Positions 41,694-50,617 of a stretch of DNA of 64,000 bases are shown here, piece by piece. The notes beneath the pieces were generated by a model. That model was not told where the DNA came from and did not search any database. It saw only the letters and a program-made list of their open reading frames with translations. The translations under genes and the position numbers were made by a program. Source of the DNA: an uncultured Catenibacillus sp. GTDB lineage: Bacteria; Bacillota; Clostridia; Lachnospirales; Lachnospiraceae. Numbering within the stretch: position 1 is the stretch's first letter; every line of letters begins with the position of its first letter. The stretch lies in assembly GCA_934339005.1 (NCBI GenBank), contig CAKRHR010000009.1, forward strand, positions 19,932-83,931, read 5' to 3'.

Positions 41694-42734
41694 TTACTGT
41701 CTTAAATACCAGTCTACGTTTTTACTGTCCACACGCTGATACTGCGAAACATAATATTTTCCATCTTCTAAGCGACTCCGGTAATAATCATCGCCATTAA
41801 AAATTTCCATCGCCAATCTGGCTATTTCCTTAGCCTGATCTTCTTTATCATTATATACAGTACCTTGCATTTCTCCATATTTTACAGCTTCCAGCGCATC
41901 ATTCAAACCATCAATACCAAAGATAACCGGCCATTCTGCCCGTTCATATCCGGCTTTTCGATATGCCTCCACAGCCCCAAGTGCCATTTCATCATTATTG
42001 GAAATCACAAGTTCTATACCATCCGCATACTGACCGATTAAACGGGTCATTCTGTTTTCAGCCTGACCTCTGTTCCAGTCCGCGAACTGATAACTCAGCT
42101 TTTCCAGTTGGATATCGTTTTCAATCAGAGTTTTCACGGAATAATCCGTTCTGCTGATAGCATCCTGGTGTCCTGCTTCACCTTCTAACAATACATACTG
42201 TATGCTTCCATCCTGATTTTTATCTACTTCAGGATGATCTTTAATATACTCTGCCACTATTTCACCCTGCAATATGCCGGATTGTTCCGCATCACACCCT
42301 ACATAATACAGTTTATCCCATTGAAGTAAATCTTCCGGCACCGGTTCACGATTAAAAAATATCACCGGAATATCATTCTGTTTTGCAAGTTTGATAATTC
42401 TGGAAGGTGCCGTACGGTCTACCAGATTCACACACAGCACATCACAGCCGGCATCTATCATTTCCTCCACAGTTTCATTCTGATCCTGCTGGTCATCACT
42501 GCCTCTTTTCACCGACACGATAATTTTCATATTCTCTGTTTCCATGGATTTTAAATTTTCCTTTAACTTATCTGCCATCGCATTGATAAACGGGTCATCC
42601 TGTGAATAAATAACAACACCCACCTGAAAAACTTTTGTCATTTCCATATTTTTGTTCTGACATCCTGAACTGATGAGCGCCAACATTGCCGCTGCAGCCA
42701 GAATGCACCTTTTTCTTATCCCCATCTTACTCAT
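41694..42734 (-). CDS. Sugar-binding lipoprotein, galactose-binding (MglB-like) family, copy 1
   Basis: Extracytoplasmic periplasmic-binding-protein fold of the ribose/galactose type. A lipoprotein signal with lipobox SSGC starts at MGIRKRCILAAAAMLALIS. Family words: FQVGVVIYSQDDPFINAMADKLKENL, DAGCDVLCVNLVDRTAPSRII, DIPVIFFNREP, VISNNDEMALGAVEAYRKAG and FGIDGLNDALEAVKYGEMQGTVYNDKEDQA. It resembles MglB in length and pattern. Start ATG 42734 overlaps the end of the preceding binding protein gene (42727); ATG 42725 or 42764 are alternatives. It belongs to the sensing block: HK, binding protein 2, binding protein 1, all overlapping, so sensing rather than bulk transport is the likely role. Confidence 0.85.
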   Translation of the reverse strand: MSKMGIRKRCILAAAAMLALISSGCQNKNMEMTKVFQVGVVIYSQDDPFINAMADKLKENLKSMETENMKIIVSVKRGSDDQQDQNETVEEMIDAGCDVLCVNLVDRTAPSRIIKLAKQNDIPVIFFNREPVPEDLLQWDKLYYVGCDAEQSGILQGEIVAEYIKDHPEVDKNQDGSIQYVLLEGEAGHQDAISRTDYSVKTLIENDIQLEKLSYQFADWNRGQAENRMTRLIGQYADGIELVISNNDEMALGAVEAYRKAGYERAEWPVIFGIDGLNDALEAVKYGEMQGTVYNDKEDQAKEIARLAMEIFNGDDYYRSRLEDGKYYVSQYQRVDSKNVDWYLRQ

Positions 42735-43683
42735 AAGAATACAAAAACCTTTCTGTATCTTCATCCAAAAACAAATCCTCTTTTTGAAGCATTTTTACCG
42801 TAATCTCAGTGTTTTCGTCCTTGTCAAAGCTATTCTGTAATCGCTTTGCCATTGCCTCTACACTTTTGTACCCTATTTCATAGCCATCTGGAACAACGAG
42901 TCCTTCAATATTCCCATAATCCAGCATTGCAATGGCCTTAACGCTAAATCCAATACCCCAGACTTTCGAGCCATTGTAACCATCACCTTCTACAGCATCA
43001 CCAATCTTGTCTAACATTCCCGAATCTAAAACAACCAGATGATCAACTGAAGGATTTGCATTGATTTCATCAAATACATCTGTATCTTCCGTCTGGTAAT
43101 AACACCACTTTACCTGACCGCCGGTCTGCTCAAGTGTTTCTATAAATCCCTGCACTGCACTGGCACTTGCTTCGGATTCTTTCTTTCCGGCAACAATGCC
43201 AATACTTCCACCGGTACTGCTGATTTTTTCTGCCAGTAAAGCTCCCATCTCATAAAAATCCGGACCGATTTTAGAAAATGCATCTGATTTAAGATTGTTA
43301 TCGCTATAAACATTTTCTACAAGCAAAATTACAGGAATGTTGGCACATTCTGCCTTTAACATCTCTTCTGTTTCTTTTCCGGCTGCAGGCCATACAAGAA
43401 ATGCATCAATATGATTATTTTGCTGTTCCTTGATAATCTCTTTTTCTACTTCTGCACTTTCCACCTCATCGGTATTACATATAATCAAATGAATGTGGTT
43501 TTTTTCTGCAGACTGTTTCATTCCTTTAATCATTGAATCCCACCGATTATCTCCCACTTCCGGCAAAATAACTGCGACTCTTTTTTCAGGCACATTCTGA
43601 TTAAATATTTTCCAAACACAAACCAAAGCCAGAATCAGCAGAAGAATTTCGACTATAAAAAAAGTTTTTTTATTCTTTTTCAT
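42727..43683 (-). CDS. Membrane-anchored sugar-binding protein, copy 2
   Basis: A second periplasmic-binding-protein-type protein, 318 residues, with a basic N-terminus and one long hydrophobic segment (TFFIVEILLLILALVCVWKIF) that lacks a lipobox and probably remains as an anchor. The body starts KRVAVILPEVGDNRWDSMIKGMKQSAEKN and has HIDAFLVWPAAGKETEEML, SIGIVAGKKESEASASAVQGFIETL and VDHLVVLDSGMLDKIGDAV. It is more divergent than copy 1. Its ATG (43683) lies inside the end of the histidine kinase gene (overlap of 14 bases), and its own end overlaps copy 1. This arrangement resembles the XylFII-LytS-YesN type system of clostridia, in which a binding protein docks on the kinase. Confidence 0.8.
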   Translation of the reverse strand: MKKNKKTFFIVEILLLILALVCVWKIFNQNVPEKRVAVILPEVGDNRWDSMIKGMKQSAEKNHIHLIICNTDEVESAEVEKEIIKEQQNNHIDAFLVWPAAGKETEEMLKAECANIPVILLVENVYSDNNLKSDAFSKIGPDFYEMGALLAEKISSTGGSIGIVAGKKESEASASAVQGFIETLEQTGGQVKWCYYQTEDTDVFDEINANPSVDHLVVLDSGMLDKIGDAVEGDGYNGSKVWGIGFSVKAIAMLDYGNIEGLVVPDGYEIGYKSVEAMAKRLQNSFDKDENTEITVKMLQKEDLFLDEDTERFLYSYE

Positions 43684-45511
43684 TTTTTCTCTCCCCCAGC
43701 CTTAATGATTGTGTTTCTAATTGTTCTACATTTTCTTTTGTATAAGGAATTGCAGGAATATGAATCACAACTTTTGTACCTTCGTCCGGCTCACTGTACA
43801 CCTGAAGTCCGTATTTTTCACCAAACATCAGACGGATTCTGGAATGTACATTAATCACACCAACACCGGAACCATGTTTTGGCACCTTATCATTATTTGT
43901 CAAAATATTTTCCAGCACATCTTCCCGCATACCCATACCGTTATCTTCAATACTTATATAAATATCTCCTTCGACTATTTCGCCTCTGACTGTAATCTTT
44001 CCACCTTCATCCTCTTCCATATCACCCACACCATAATAAATGGCATTTTCAAGAATCGGCTGAATTACAAGTTTCACGATTGAATAATTTTCGATGTCTT
44101 CATCTATCAGAAATTCTGTCTTAAATCGTTCTTTATAGCGCACACTCTGAATATCCATATAACTTCTGCTGTGCTGCAATTCATCCGCAATCGATATGAT
44201 GGTTTTACCTTTGGATAAACTGATACGCAGCAACTTTGCAAGCTTTGAAATCATAAAAACAGCTTCATTATTCCTCTGCGCTTCAACCATCCATGTAATA
44301 GACTCCAGCGTATTGTACAGAAAATGAGGATTAATCTGACTCTGCAATGCCGCCAGTTCACTTTTTCTCCGCTCATTCTGCTGACGTATAATCTCCTCCA
44401 TCAGTTTTTCTATCTGTGCGTAGGACTTCCGGACAGAACGCCCCAGATGTCTGATTTCAGAGGAACCGCCAATATAAATATCCTGTCTTCCGCCAGCCTC
44501 ATACGCTTTCACAGATTCATCCAGTATCCTGATAGGATTGGATATTTTTCTGGCAATCACTCTGTTGCACGCTAATAACATCATCAGGAGTACAATAATC
44601 GTCACCAGAATATAATATCTCAAGTCATAGCCAATGGTTGTTTCCTGGTTTTTTGGTATAACGCCTATAACTTTCCAGCCTGTATAAGCAATACTGCCTA
44701 CAACCACCTGTACCTGTCCACTGTCCGATGCAATTGTATAAACACCATCCTCATACCCTGCTGCCTGACTGCTGCTTTCTGTAAATAATCCACGGCTTAT
44801 TTCTGATTTTCTTGGATGGTACAAAATCCCGCCTTCGCGATTGCACATATAATAATAAATGCCATCCGCAGATTCATTGATTTGTTTTAACACATCCTCA
44901 ACCACATCGCATTTCATATCAATTAATAAAACACCGCTTTCGGATTTTCCACCATCATTAATGTCCACTGACTGGCTCACAGAAATTACACGGTAATACC
45001 GAAATTTCCCATCCTGAAACAGATTCTGCGTATGTGGCATTGAAAAATGAATATTTTCAATATCATTCTCTGCATGACTGTACCATTCCTGATTTCTGAC
45101 ATCTGCATTTTCTTTTTCCACAGCCACCGGTTCAGATGCTATCAAGGTTCCGTCTTTTCGATATAACGCAATGCTTTGAAGCTTGTCTGAATTAATCTCA
45201 TACAGTAAACTGAACTGCTTGTCAAATTCCTGACTGGAAATATCATACTCCTGAATAACATTATAACTTGCCGCATTAAAAATATGCCGTATATCCAAAA
45301 ATTTTGAATTGATACGCTCCACTGTATTTTCTACTGTTGTTTTCGTATTAGAAGCAGCCGTTTCATCCATCGTCTGTTTAAAACGATGATAAAGCAGCCC
45401 GCCCATAATCACAACGGTAATCAGTGTCATTACTGTAAGCACAAACATAATGATAGACTGTATACTAAATTCTCTTTTGTAAACTCTTTTTTCACTCTTT
45501 TTTATATTCAT
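43670..45511 (-). CDS. YesM-type sensor histidine kinase
   Basis: Membrane sensor of 613 residues. A first span (about residues 17-42) and a second (about 290-312) enclose an extracytoplasmic dCache-like domain; then come a HAMP-like linker, the His kinase_5 motif QSQINPHFLYNTLESITWM with the phospho-acceptor His, and a HATPase domain (LVIQPILENAIYYGVGD, ISIEDNGMGM, HGSGVGVINVHSRIRLMFG). This is the LytS/YesM class. It lies 19 bases after the YesN-type regulator gene and overlaps the next binding-protein gene by 14 bases, so the four genes are translated together. Start ATG 45511 has only a weak GAG site. Confidence 0.9.
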   Translation of the reverse strand: MNIKKSEKRVYKREFSIQSIIMFVLTVMTLITVVIMGGLLYHRFKQTMDETAASNTKTTVENTVERINSKFLDIRHIFNAASYNVIQEYDISSQEFDKQFSLLYEINSDKLQSIALYRKDGTLIASEPVAVEKENADVRNQEWYSHAENDIENIHFSMPHTQNLFQDGKFRYYRVISVSQSVDINDGGKSESGVLLIDMKCDVVEDVLKQINESADGIYYYMCNREGGILYHPRKSEISRGLFTESSSQAAGYEDGVYTIASDSGQVQVVVGSIAYTGWKVIGVIPKNQETTIGYDLRYYILVTIIVLLMMLLACNRVIARKISNPIRILDESVKAYEAGGRQDIYIGGSSEIRHLGRSVRKSYAQIEKLMEEIIRQQNERRKSELAALQSQINPHFLYNTLESITWMVEAQRNNEAVFMISKLAKLLRISLSKGKTIISIADELQHSRSYMDIQSVRYKERFKTEFLIDEDIENYSIVKLVIQPILENAIYYGVGDMEEDEGGKITVRGEIVEGDIYISIEDNGMGMREDVLENILTNNDKVPKHGSGVGVINVHSRIRLMFGEKYGLQVYSEPDEGTKVVIHIPAIPYTKENVEQLETQSLRLGERKNEKE

Positions 45512-45530
45512 CTCACATACTCAGTTTTTC

Positions 45531-47144
45531 TTATACAGATTCCTTCTGTAAATATTTTGTCCGGTACTTTGAAGGGGATGTACCAAATCTCTTTTTAAAC
45601 ACATAACTGAAATAATTTGCATCCAGATAACCGACTTTTTCTGCAACAATATAACTTTTCTCTCCCGTATTTAATATCATTTCTGCTGCGATATCCATAC
45701 GATAATCTGTCAGATAAGAAATAAAGGATTTTCCTGTTTCTTTTTTAAACACCGATGAAAAATAGGAATTGGATACTTTAAGAATCGTACATACCATATC
45801 CAGAGATATGTCCGGATCCATATATTTTTCCTTCACAATCGCCTTTGCCTCTGTAACAAGGCGATGTGATGTATTATTTCTTACCAGTTTTAACTGTTCA
45901 CTAATCAGCTTCGCTTTCTCATTCATCCAGATTGTCAGCGAACTTTCATCCATCTGCGGCACTTTTTCGTAAAGGGTCTGCGCATTACCCACAACTGTAT
46001 TTGCATCCATGGCATTATTCGTGCAAAACTTGCAGAAATTGCTCACAATCTCCATGGCTGCCAGATGATACTGTCCGATGTTTGCATTATCTTCATGCAG
46101 CTTTTTAATTTCTTTTTGAACAGATGCTTCAATTTCTGTCAAATTTCCTACACGTATTGCCCGAAAAAGCTCACTCATTCCGCTTTCTTCCAATGAACTT
46201 ATCGCTTTCTGTTCTTTTGGCACAATCTCTCTGATGTTGATCGCACGCTTCGTTCCATATAAAACACGGTATGAAACAGCTTCTCTTGCACCTTCATAGG
46301 ACAGGTGAATGTTAAACAGGTTATCACAGGTTGTACCCATGCCCGCAGTCACAACTGCCCCCATAATACGGTACGCCCACCGGCAAAAACGGTCACACTC
46401 ATCGGTAATCTGAGCCATCTGTTTTTCCGAATCCATCTCCAGAATCAGCACTGTATTTCCAAGATAAAGAAATTCCTTGCAATGCCACCGTTCGACCAAT
46501 CTCTGTCTTATTTCTCTTTCCACAGACATTGACAGCAACAATGGGTCCATGCCTTCCGGGACATGATTTTCTGAAGTGTGAAATACAACACAACAAAACA
46601 GAGGTCCCTTCATATCCAACTGATAGGCTGTTAAAAACCGCTCATAATCATTTTCACTGACTCTGCCTTCCAGTAAAGATATGAATAAATTTGACTGCAG
46701 TGCCGGCAATGCTTCCTGAAAATAATTCTGAAGCTTTTTAACATTTAATTTTTCTTCGCGTTCTTTATCCAGTGTTTTCTTAAGTTCTTTTAAATTTTCT
46801 GTCAGTTCAATGGCACTGATGGGCTTTAGCATGTATTCCCTGATTTCCAGATGTACCGCTTCCTTTGCATACTCAAACTCATCAAAACCTGTACAAAGGA
46901 TAATATAAATATTCGGATACTCTCTGTTAAGCCTTCTTGACAGTTCCAAGCCATCCATGTATGGCATTTTGATATCTGTCAGAACAATATCCGGCTGCAG
47001 TTTTTCCACCAGTTCCAATGCCTTTACTCCATTTGTTGCACTCCCAACCACTTCAAAACCCAATTCACCCCACTGAATTTTCGCTTTCATGGCATCAATG
47101 GCCTCAGCCTCATCATCCACCAGAATTACTTTATATAAGTCCAT
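45531..47144 (-). CDS. YesN-type response regulator with AraC output
   Basis: Transcriptional regulator of the YesMN pair. The receiver starts YKVILVDDEAEAIDAMKAKI, with the phospho-acceptor Asp in IVLTDIKMPYMDGLEL and the conserved Lys in YMLKPISAIELTENL. A middle part of about 270 residues without clear match follows, then two AraC helix-turn-helix motifs at the C-terminus (ISLDMVCTILKVSNSYFSSVFKKETGKSFISYLTDYRMDIA and KSYIVAEKVGYLDANYFSYVFKKRFGTSPSKYR). ATG 47144 has GGGAAGGA 7 bases upstream; ATG 47162 is also possible. Likely target: the mglBAC genes just upstream. Confidence 0.92.
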   Translation of the reverse strand: MDLYKVILVDDEAEAIDAMKAKIQWGELGFEVVGSATNGVKALELVEKLQPDIVLTDIKMPYMDGLELSRRLNREYPNIYIILCTGFDEFEYAKEAVHLEIREYMLKPISAIELTENLKELKKTLDKEREEKLNVKKLQNYFQEALPALQSNLFISLLEGRVSENDYERFLTAYQLDMKGPLFCCVVFHTSENHVPEGMDPLLLSMSVEREIRQRLVERWHCKEFLYLGNTVLILEMDSEKQMAQITDECDRFCRWAYRIMGAVVTAGMGTTCDNLFNIHLSYEGAREAVSYRVLYGTKRAINIREIVPKEQKAISSLEESGMSELFRAIRVGNLTEIEASVQKEIKKLHEDNANIGQYHLAAMEIVSNFCKFCTNNAMDANTVVGNAQTLYEKVPQMDESSLTIWMNEKAKLISEQLKLVRNNTSHRLVTEAKAIVKEKYMDPDISLDMVCTILKVSNSYFSSVFKKETGKSFISYLTDYRMDIAAEMILNTGEKSYIVAEKVGYLDANYFSYVFKKRFGTSPSKYRTKYLQKESV

Positions 47145-47184
47145 CTCAATTTCCTTCCCCATATCTACTCCGTACATATCCAAA

Positions 47185-47217
47185 ATGTCAGGATCAAACG
47201 GAAAATTCCCCTGACAT
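47185..47217. repeat. Inverted repeat in the leader of the YesN-type gene
   Basis: ATGTCAGG (47185-47192) and CCTGACAT (47210-47217), 8 bp perfect with 17 bases between. It lies between the -10 element (47234-47239) and ATG 47144 and could be an operator or an mRNA stem. Confidence 0.45.
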
Positions 47218-47233
47218 CATATCTACTGGTTTT

Positions 47234-47242
47234 ATTATATCA
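47234..47242 (-). promoter_or_regulatory. Extended -10 promoter of the YesN-YesM block
   Basis: On the minus strand TGATATAAT, an extended -10 (TGN plus TATAAT). The -35 region is poor. The position after the mglC terminator indicates that the sensing block has its own promoter. Confidence 0.5.
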
Positions 47243-47286
47243 AATATTGCTCTCTAAAGCGAACATTGTTTACAAATAAAATACAC

Positions 47287-47329
47287 AAAAACCGTTCCAT
47301 CCACCGAGACGGCAAACAGAACGGTTTTT
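47287..47329 (-). terminator. Terminator of the mglBAC operon
   Basis: AAAAACCGTTC (47287-47297) pairs perfectly with GAACGGTTTTT (47319-47329), 21-base loop. It lies 23 bases past the mglC stop. Confidence 0.87.
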
Positions 47330-47351
47330 AATTTTAATTATTATTTATTCA

Positions 47352-49001
47352 TTATTTTTTCTGGACATATTTCAGGCAGTCAAGTGTAACTGCTGCAAGA
47401 ATGATAATACCTTCAAAAATAAACTGGAGGTTTGTATCAATACCAAGAATTGTCAGAGAGTATGTTAAGGATGTAAAAATAAGAACACCAGTCACAACAC
47501 CTGAAATTTTACCGATACCACCTGTAAATGATACACCACCAACAACGCAGGCTGCAATCGCATCCATATCCCAGCCTTGTCCATAAGCAGCACTACCTGA
47601 ACCAATCATTCTGTTACATTCAAGCCATGAACCAAATCCATAAAGAATACCTGCAAGAATGAATGCGCCAAGTGTAACTTTAAAAACTGAGATACCGGAT
47701 ACTGCTGCCGCTTCAGGGTTACCACCAACAGCATACAGATTCTTACCAAATACTGTTTTATTCCAGATGAACCATACGATGAAAATGGCTGCTACTGCCC
47801 AAAGGATAATTGTTGGGAAGCGTCCGATCTGAGGAATAAATGTATTAGGGATTTCTGAATCAATCGCACCAAAAGATACACCCTTTGTTGCGTAAGTTAC
47901 AAGACCAAAGATAATCAGCATATTCGCCATTGTAGAAATAAATGGATGCATCTTAAACTTAGCCATGAAAAATCCTGCAAACATTGCAAAAACTGTTGTA
48001 AGAATAACACATACAATTAATGCAAACAGCGCCTTTGGCACCGGTGACATACCTGAAAAATCAAAAATATGTCCGAATACACCACCTGTATTGATACCTT
48101 TGTGCATGATAATGGTTGCTGTAACCATACCCATACCTACCATACGGCCTACAGAAAGGTCTGTACCTGTCAACAGGATTAATCCGGCAACACCAAGTGC
48201 AAGGAACATTCGAGGTGAAGCCTGCTGCAAAATATTTAAAATATTTGTCACTGTCAGAAGCTGTGTGTTCTTCACAAGGGGTGTAATGATACACAAGGCA
48301 ACAAAAATCAGGATGATGACAATGTACAAACCATTTCTGTACAGGAATTGTGTCAGATTAAATGAATATCTGTAATTTTCAAAACTCTGTGCTTTTTTCT
48401 GTCCAAATGTAAACTTGGACATTCTTAACATGTCAATTAAATGGAACTTGTGCATATAGGCATCATGTTTTCTGTCTTTGATTTCCTGAAGTCTGGACTC
48501 ATGTGCCATCTGTGCATCAAATAATTTATTTTTAAGTGTATATTTTTCCGCTTTAATTTCTTCCGCATCTTTCAGACTGCTGATTTTTGCTTTATGTTCA
48601 GCCTGAAGATCTGCTTTTACTTTTTCATAGTTGCTCTTCTCTGCAGCTTTTTCAACTTTACAGTTTTTCACAACAACATCATAATATTCTTTATTATAAT
48701 GTTCTGAAAGATATTTTTCTGCATCTGCGATCAGTTTGGAAATCTGCTGCTTATTTGTATTTTCTACATTCTTTGCTTTCTCCAGTTCCCGCTTGCAGTC
48801 TTCAATAATCTTGCTTTGCTGTTCTTTGGATAAATTCTTATCCTCTTTTGTGATTGCAATTTGATTTTTTAAACTATTGACTTTATCAGAGCCGTCCACA
48901 CGAAGTGCGTCTATCTGTTTTTGTATTTTTTCAACATATGCGTCAATTGGCTTTAAAAGCTCAGCTTCTTTTGCCGAAAAGACTTTACTGTTCTCTGCCA
49001 T
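47352..49001 (-). CDS. mglC: Galactose/methyl-galactoside-type ABC permease with N-terminal coiled coil
   Basis: Membrane subunit of a ribose/galactose-type (CUT2) importer. From about residue 225 it is a normal MglC-like permease of about 325 residues (NGLYIVIILIFVALCIITPLV, GVAGLILLTGTDLSVGRMVGMGMV, GGNPEAAAVSGISVFKVTLGAFILAGILYGF, VGGVSFTGGIGKISGVVTGVLIF). The first 210 residues are unusual: highly charged, Lys/Glu/Gln-rich, heptad-like helix (KIQKQIDALRV..., KEQQSKIIEDCKRELEKAKN..., ADLQAEHKAKISSLKD...), predicted coiled coil on the cytoplasmic side. No frameshift is needed to read it as one protein; its start (49001) follows mglA by 18 bases and has a GAGAGGGGTATAAAAG site. The extension may contact MglA or self-associate. 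Confidence 0.9.
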   Translation of the reverse strand: MAENSKVFSAKEAELLKPIDAYVEKIQKQIDALRVDGSDKVNSLKNQIAITKEDKNLSKEQQSKIIEDCKRELEKAKNVENTNKQQISKLIADAEKYLSEHYNKEYYDVVVKNCKVEKAAEKSNYEKVKADLQAEHKAKISSLKDAEEIKAEKYTLKNKLFDAQMAHESRLQEIKDRKHDAYMHKFHLIDMLRMSKFTFGQKKAQSFENYRYSFNLTQFLYRNGLYIVIILIFVALCIITPLVKNTQLLTVTNILNILQQASPRMFLALGVAGLILLTGTDLSVGRMVGMGMVTATIIMHKGINTGGVFGHIFDFSGMSPVPKALFALIVCVILTTVFAMFAGFFMAKFKMHPFISTMANMLIIFGLVTYATKGVSFGAIDSEIPNTFIPQIGRFPTIILWAVAAIFIVWFIWNKTVFGKNLYAVGGNPEAAAVSGISVFKVTLGAFILAGILYGFGSWLECNRMIGSGSAAYGQGWDMDAIAACVVGGVSFTGGIGKISGVVTGVLIFTSLTYSLTILGIDTNLQFIFEGIIILAAVTLDCLKYVQKK

Positions 49002-49019
49002 CTTTTATACCCCTCTCTG

Positions 49020-50528
49020 TTACAAATACATCGCACTGAGTCTTAACAATTCTTCCTGATTTGTTTCTTTTGTATTGACAATACCTGCAAGGCGTCCGTT
49101 TGACATGACACCAATGCGGTTTGTAATACCAAGAATTTCAGGCATTTCAGAAGAAACAACAATGATTGTTTTTCCCTGTTTTGCCATGTTAATGATCAGT
49201 TCGTAAATTTCATATTTTGCACCGACATCAATACCTCGTGTCGGATCATCCATCATAAATATATTAGGCGAACGTTCCAGCCATTTACCAAAGATTACTT
49301 TTTGCTGATTACCACCGGAAAGACTTGAAATCATATCATCCGGTCCCATACATTTTGTATGCATGATCTTAATCTTTTCAGATGTTGCACGCACCATTTC
49401 ATCCTTGGATAATGCAATGCCATGAACATAATGACTCATGTTGGCAATTGTTGTATTAAATGTAATATCACCCTTCAGGAACAGACCATTGGCTTTTCTT
49501 TCTTCTGTAATCAGTGCAAATCCATGATCCATCGCATCTTTAGGTGATGTAAAATTCATAATTTTTCCATTATAAAAGACATTACCCTCTGCTCTGGTAC
49601 GCATGCCAAATATTGTTTCCAGTAATTCTGTACGTCCGGCACCAACCAGACCATAAAATCCAAAAATTTCACCTTTTCGGATATCAAAGGATACGTTCTG
49701 AATTTTCGGTGCATATTTTGTTGAAAGATTTTGTACAGAGAGAATTTTTTCTCCCGGTTTATTATCCACAGGTGGGAATCTGTTGTCCAGAGAACGACCA
49801 ACCATGGCTGATATCAATTCATTCATATTGGTATCTTTACTGGCTTTTGTCATAACCAGGCTGCCATCTCTGAGTACGGATATCTCATCACAAATTTCAA
49901 AAATTTCATCCATCTTATGTGAAATATAAATCAATGAGATACCCTGCGCCTTCAACTGGCGCATCATTTTAAAAAGTTTTTCAACTTCCGGTGCTGTCAG
50001 TGATGATGTAGGTTCATCGAGTACAATCACTTTGGAATGGTAAGATATTGCCTTTGCAATCTCACACATCTGTCTTTGTGAAACAGACATTTTCTTCATT
50101 GGCTGTGTCAGGTTCACTGTAATTCCAAGCTGTCTGAATAAATTAGATGTTTCTTTTTTCATTCTGCCTTCATCAACCATACCAAGTGAATTCTTCGGAT
50201 AACGTCCAAGGAACAAGTTATCCACAACACTTCTTTCAAGGCACTGATTTAATTCCTGATGAACCATCGCCACACCATTTTCCAGTGCATCTTTTGGTCC
50301 GGCGAAATCTACTTCTCTGCCATCCAGTATAATCGTCCCTTCGTCTTTCTTGTAAGTTCCAAAGAGACATTTCATCATTGTCGATTTTCCGGCACCATTT
50401 TCACCCATAAGTCCCATAATAGTTCCGGGTCTGACATTCAAATCAATATGTTTCAGAACTTTATTTCTGCCAAATGACTTGCTCATGCCATTAATCGATA
50501 AGATGTATTTATTCTTATCCTCTGCCAT
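49020..50528 (-). CDS. mglA: Galactose/methyl-galactoside-type ABC importer ATPase
   Basis: Double-domain ATPase of a CUT2 sugar importer. About 502 residues. First nucleotide-binding half: Walker A GENGAGKSTMMKCLFG, signature MSVSQRQMCEIAKAI, Walker B VIVLDEPTSSL, switch ISHKMDEIFEI. Second half: degenerate Walker A GLVGAGRTELLETIFG, signature SGGNQQKVIFGKW, Walker B FMMDDPTRGIDVG. The degenerate second site is normal for this family. ATG 50528 chosen from AAAGGAAGCAGGACT; the frame is open to 50606 but those residues are not family-like. Lies between mglB and mglC. Confidence 0.95.
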   Translation of the reverse strand: MAEDKNKYILSINGMSKSFGRNKVLKHIDLNVRPGTIMGLMGENGAGKSTMMKCLFGTYKKDEGTIILDGREVDFAGPKDALENGVAMVHQELNQCLERSVVDNLFLGRYPKNSLGMVDEGRMKKETSNLFRQLGITVNLTQPMKKMSVSQRQMCEIAKAISYHSKVIVLDEPTSSLTAPEVEKLFKMMRQLKAQGISLIYISHKMDEIFEICDEISVLRDGSLVMTKASKDTNMNELISAMVGRSLDNRFPPVDNKPGEKILSVQNLSTKYAPKIQNVSFDIRKGEIFGFYGLVGAGRTELLETIFGMRTRAEGNVFYNGKIMNFTSPKDAMDHGFALITEERKANGLFLKGDITFNTTIANMSHYVHGIALSKDEMVRATSEKIKIMHTKCMGPDDMISSLSGGNQQKVIFGKWLERSPNIFMMDDPTRGIDVGAKYEIYELIINMAKQGKTIIVVSSEMPEILGITNRIGVMSNGRLAGIVNTKETNQEELLRLSAMYL

Positions 50529-50617
50529 AGTCCTGCTTCCTTTTCTATGTGGCAGAGGGGTATCATTACTGACACCCCCCTGCATTTTATCAATTTGAGC
50601 TACCAATATTTAATCTC

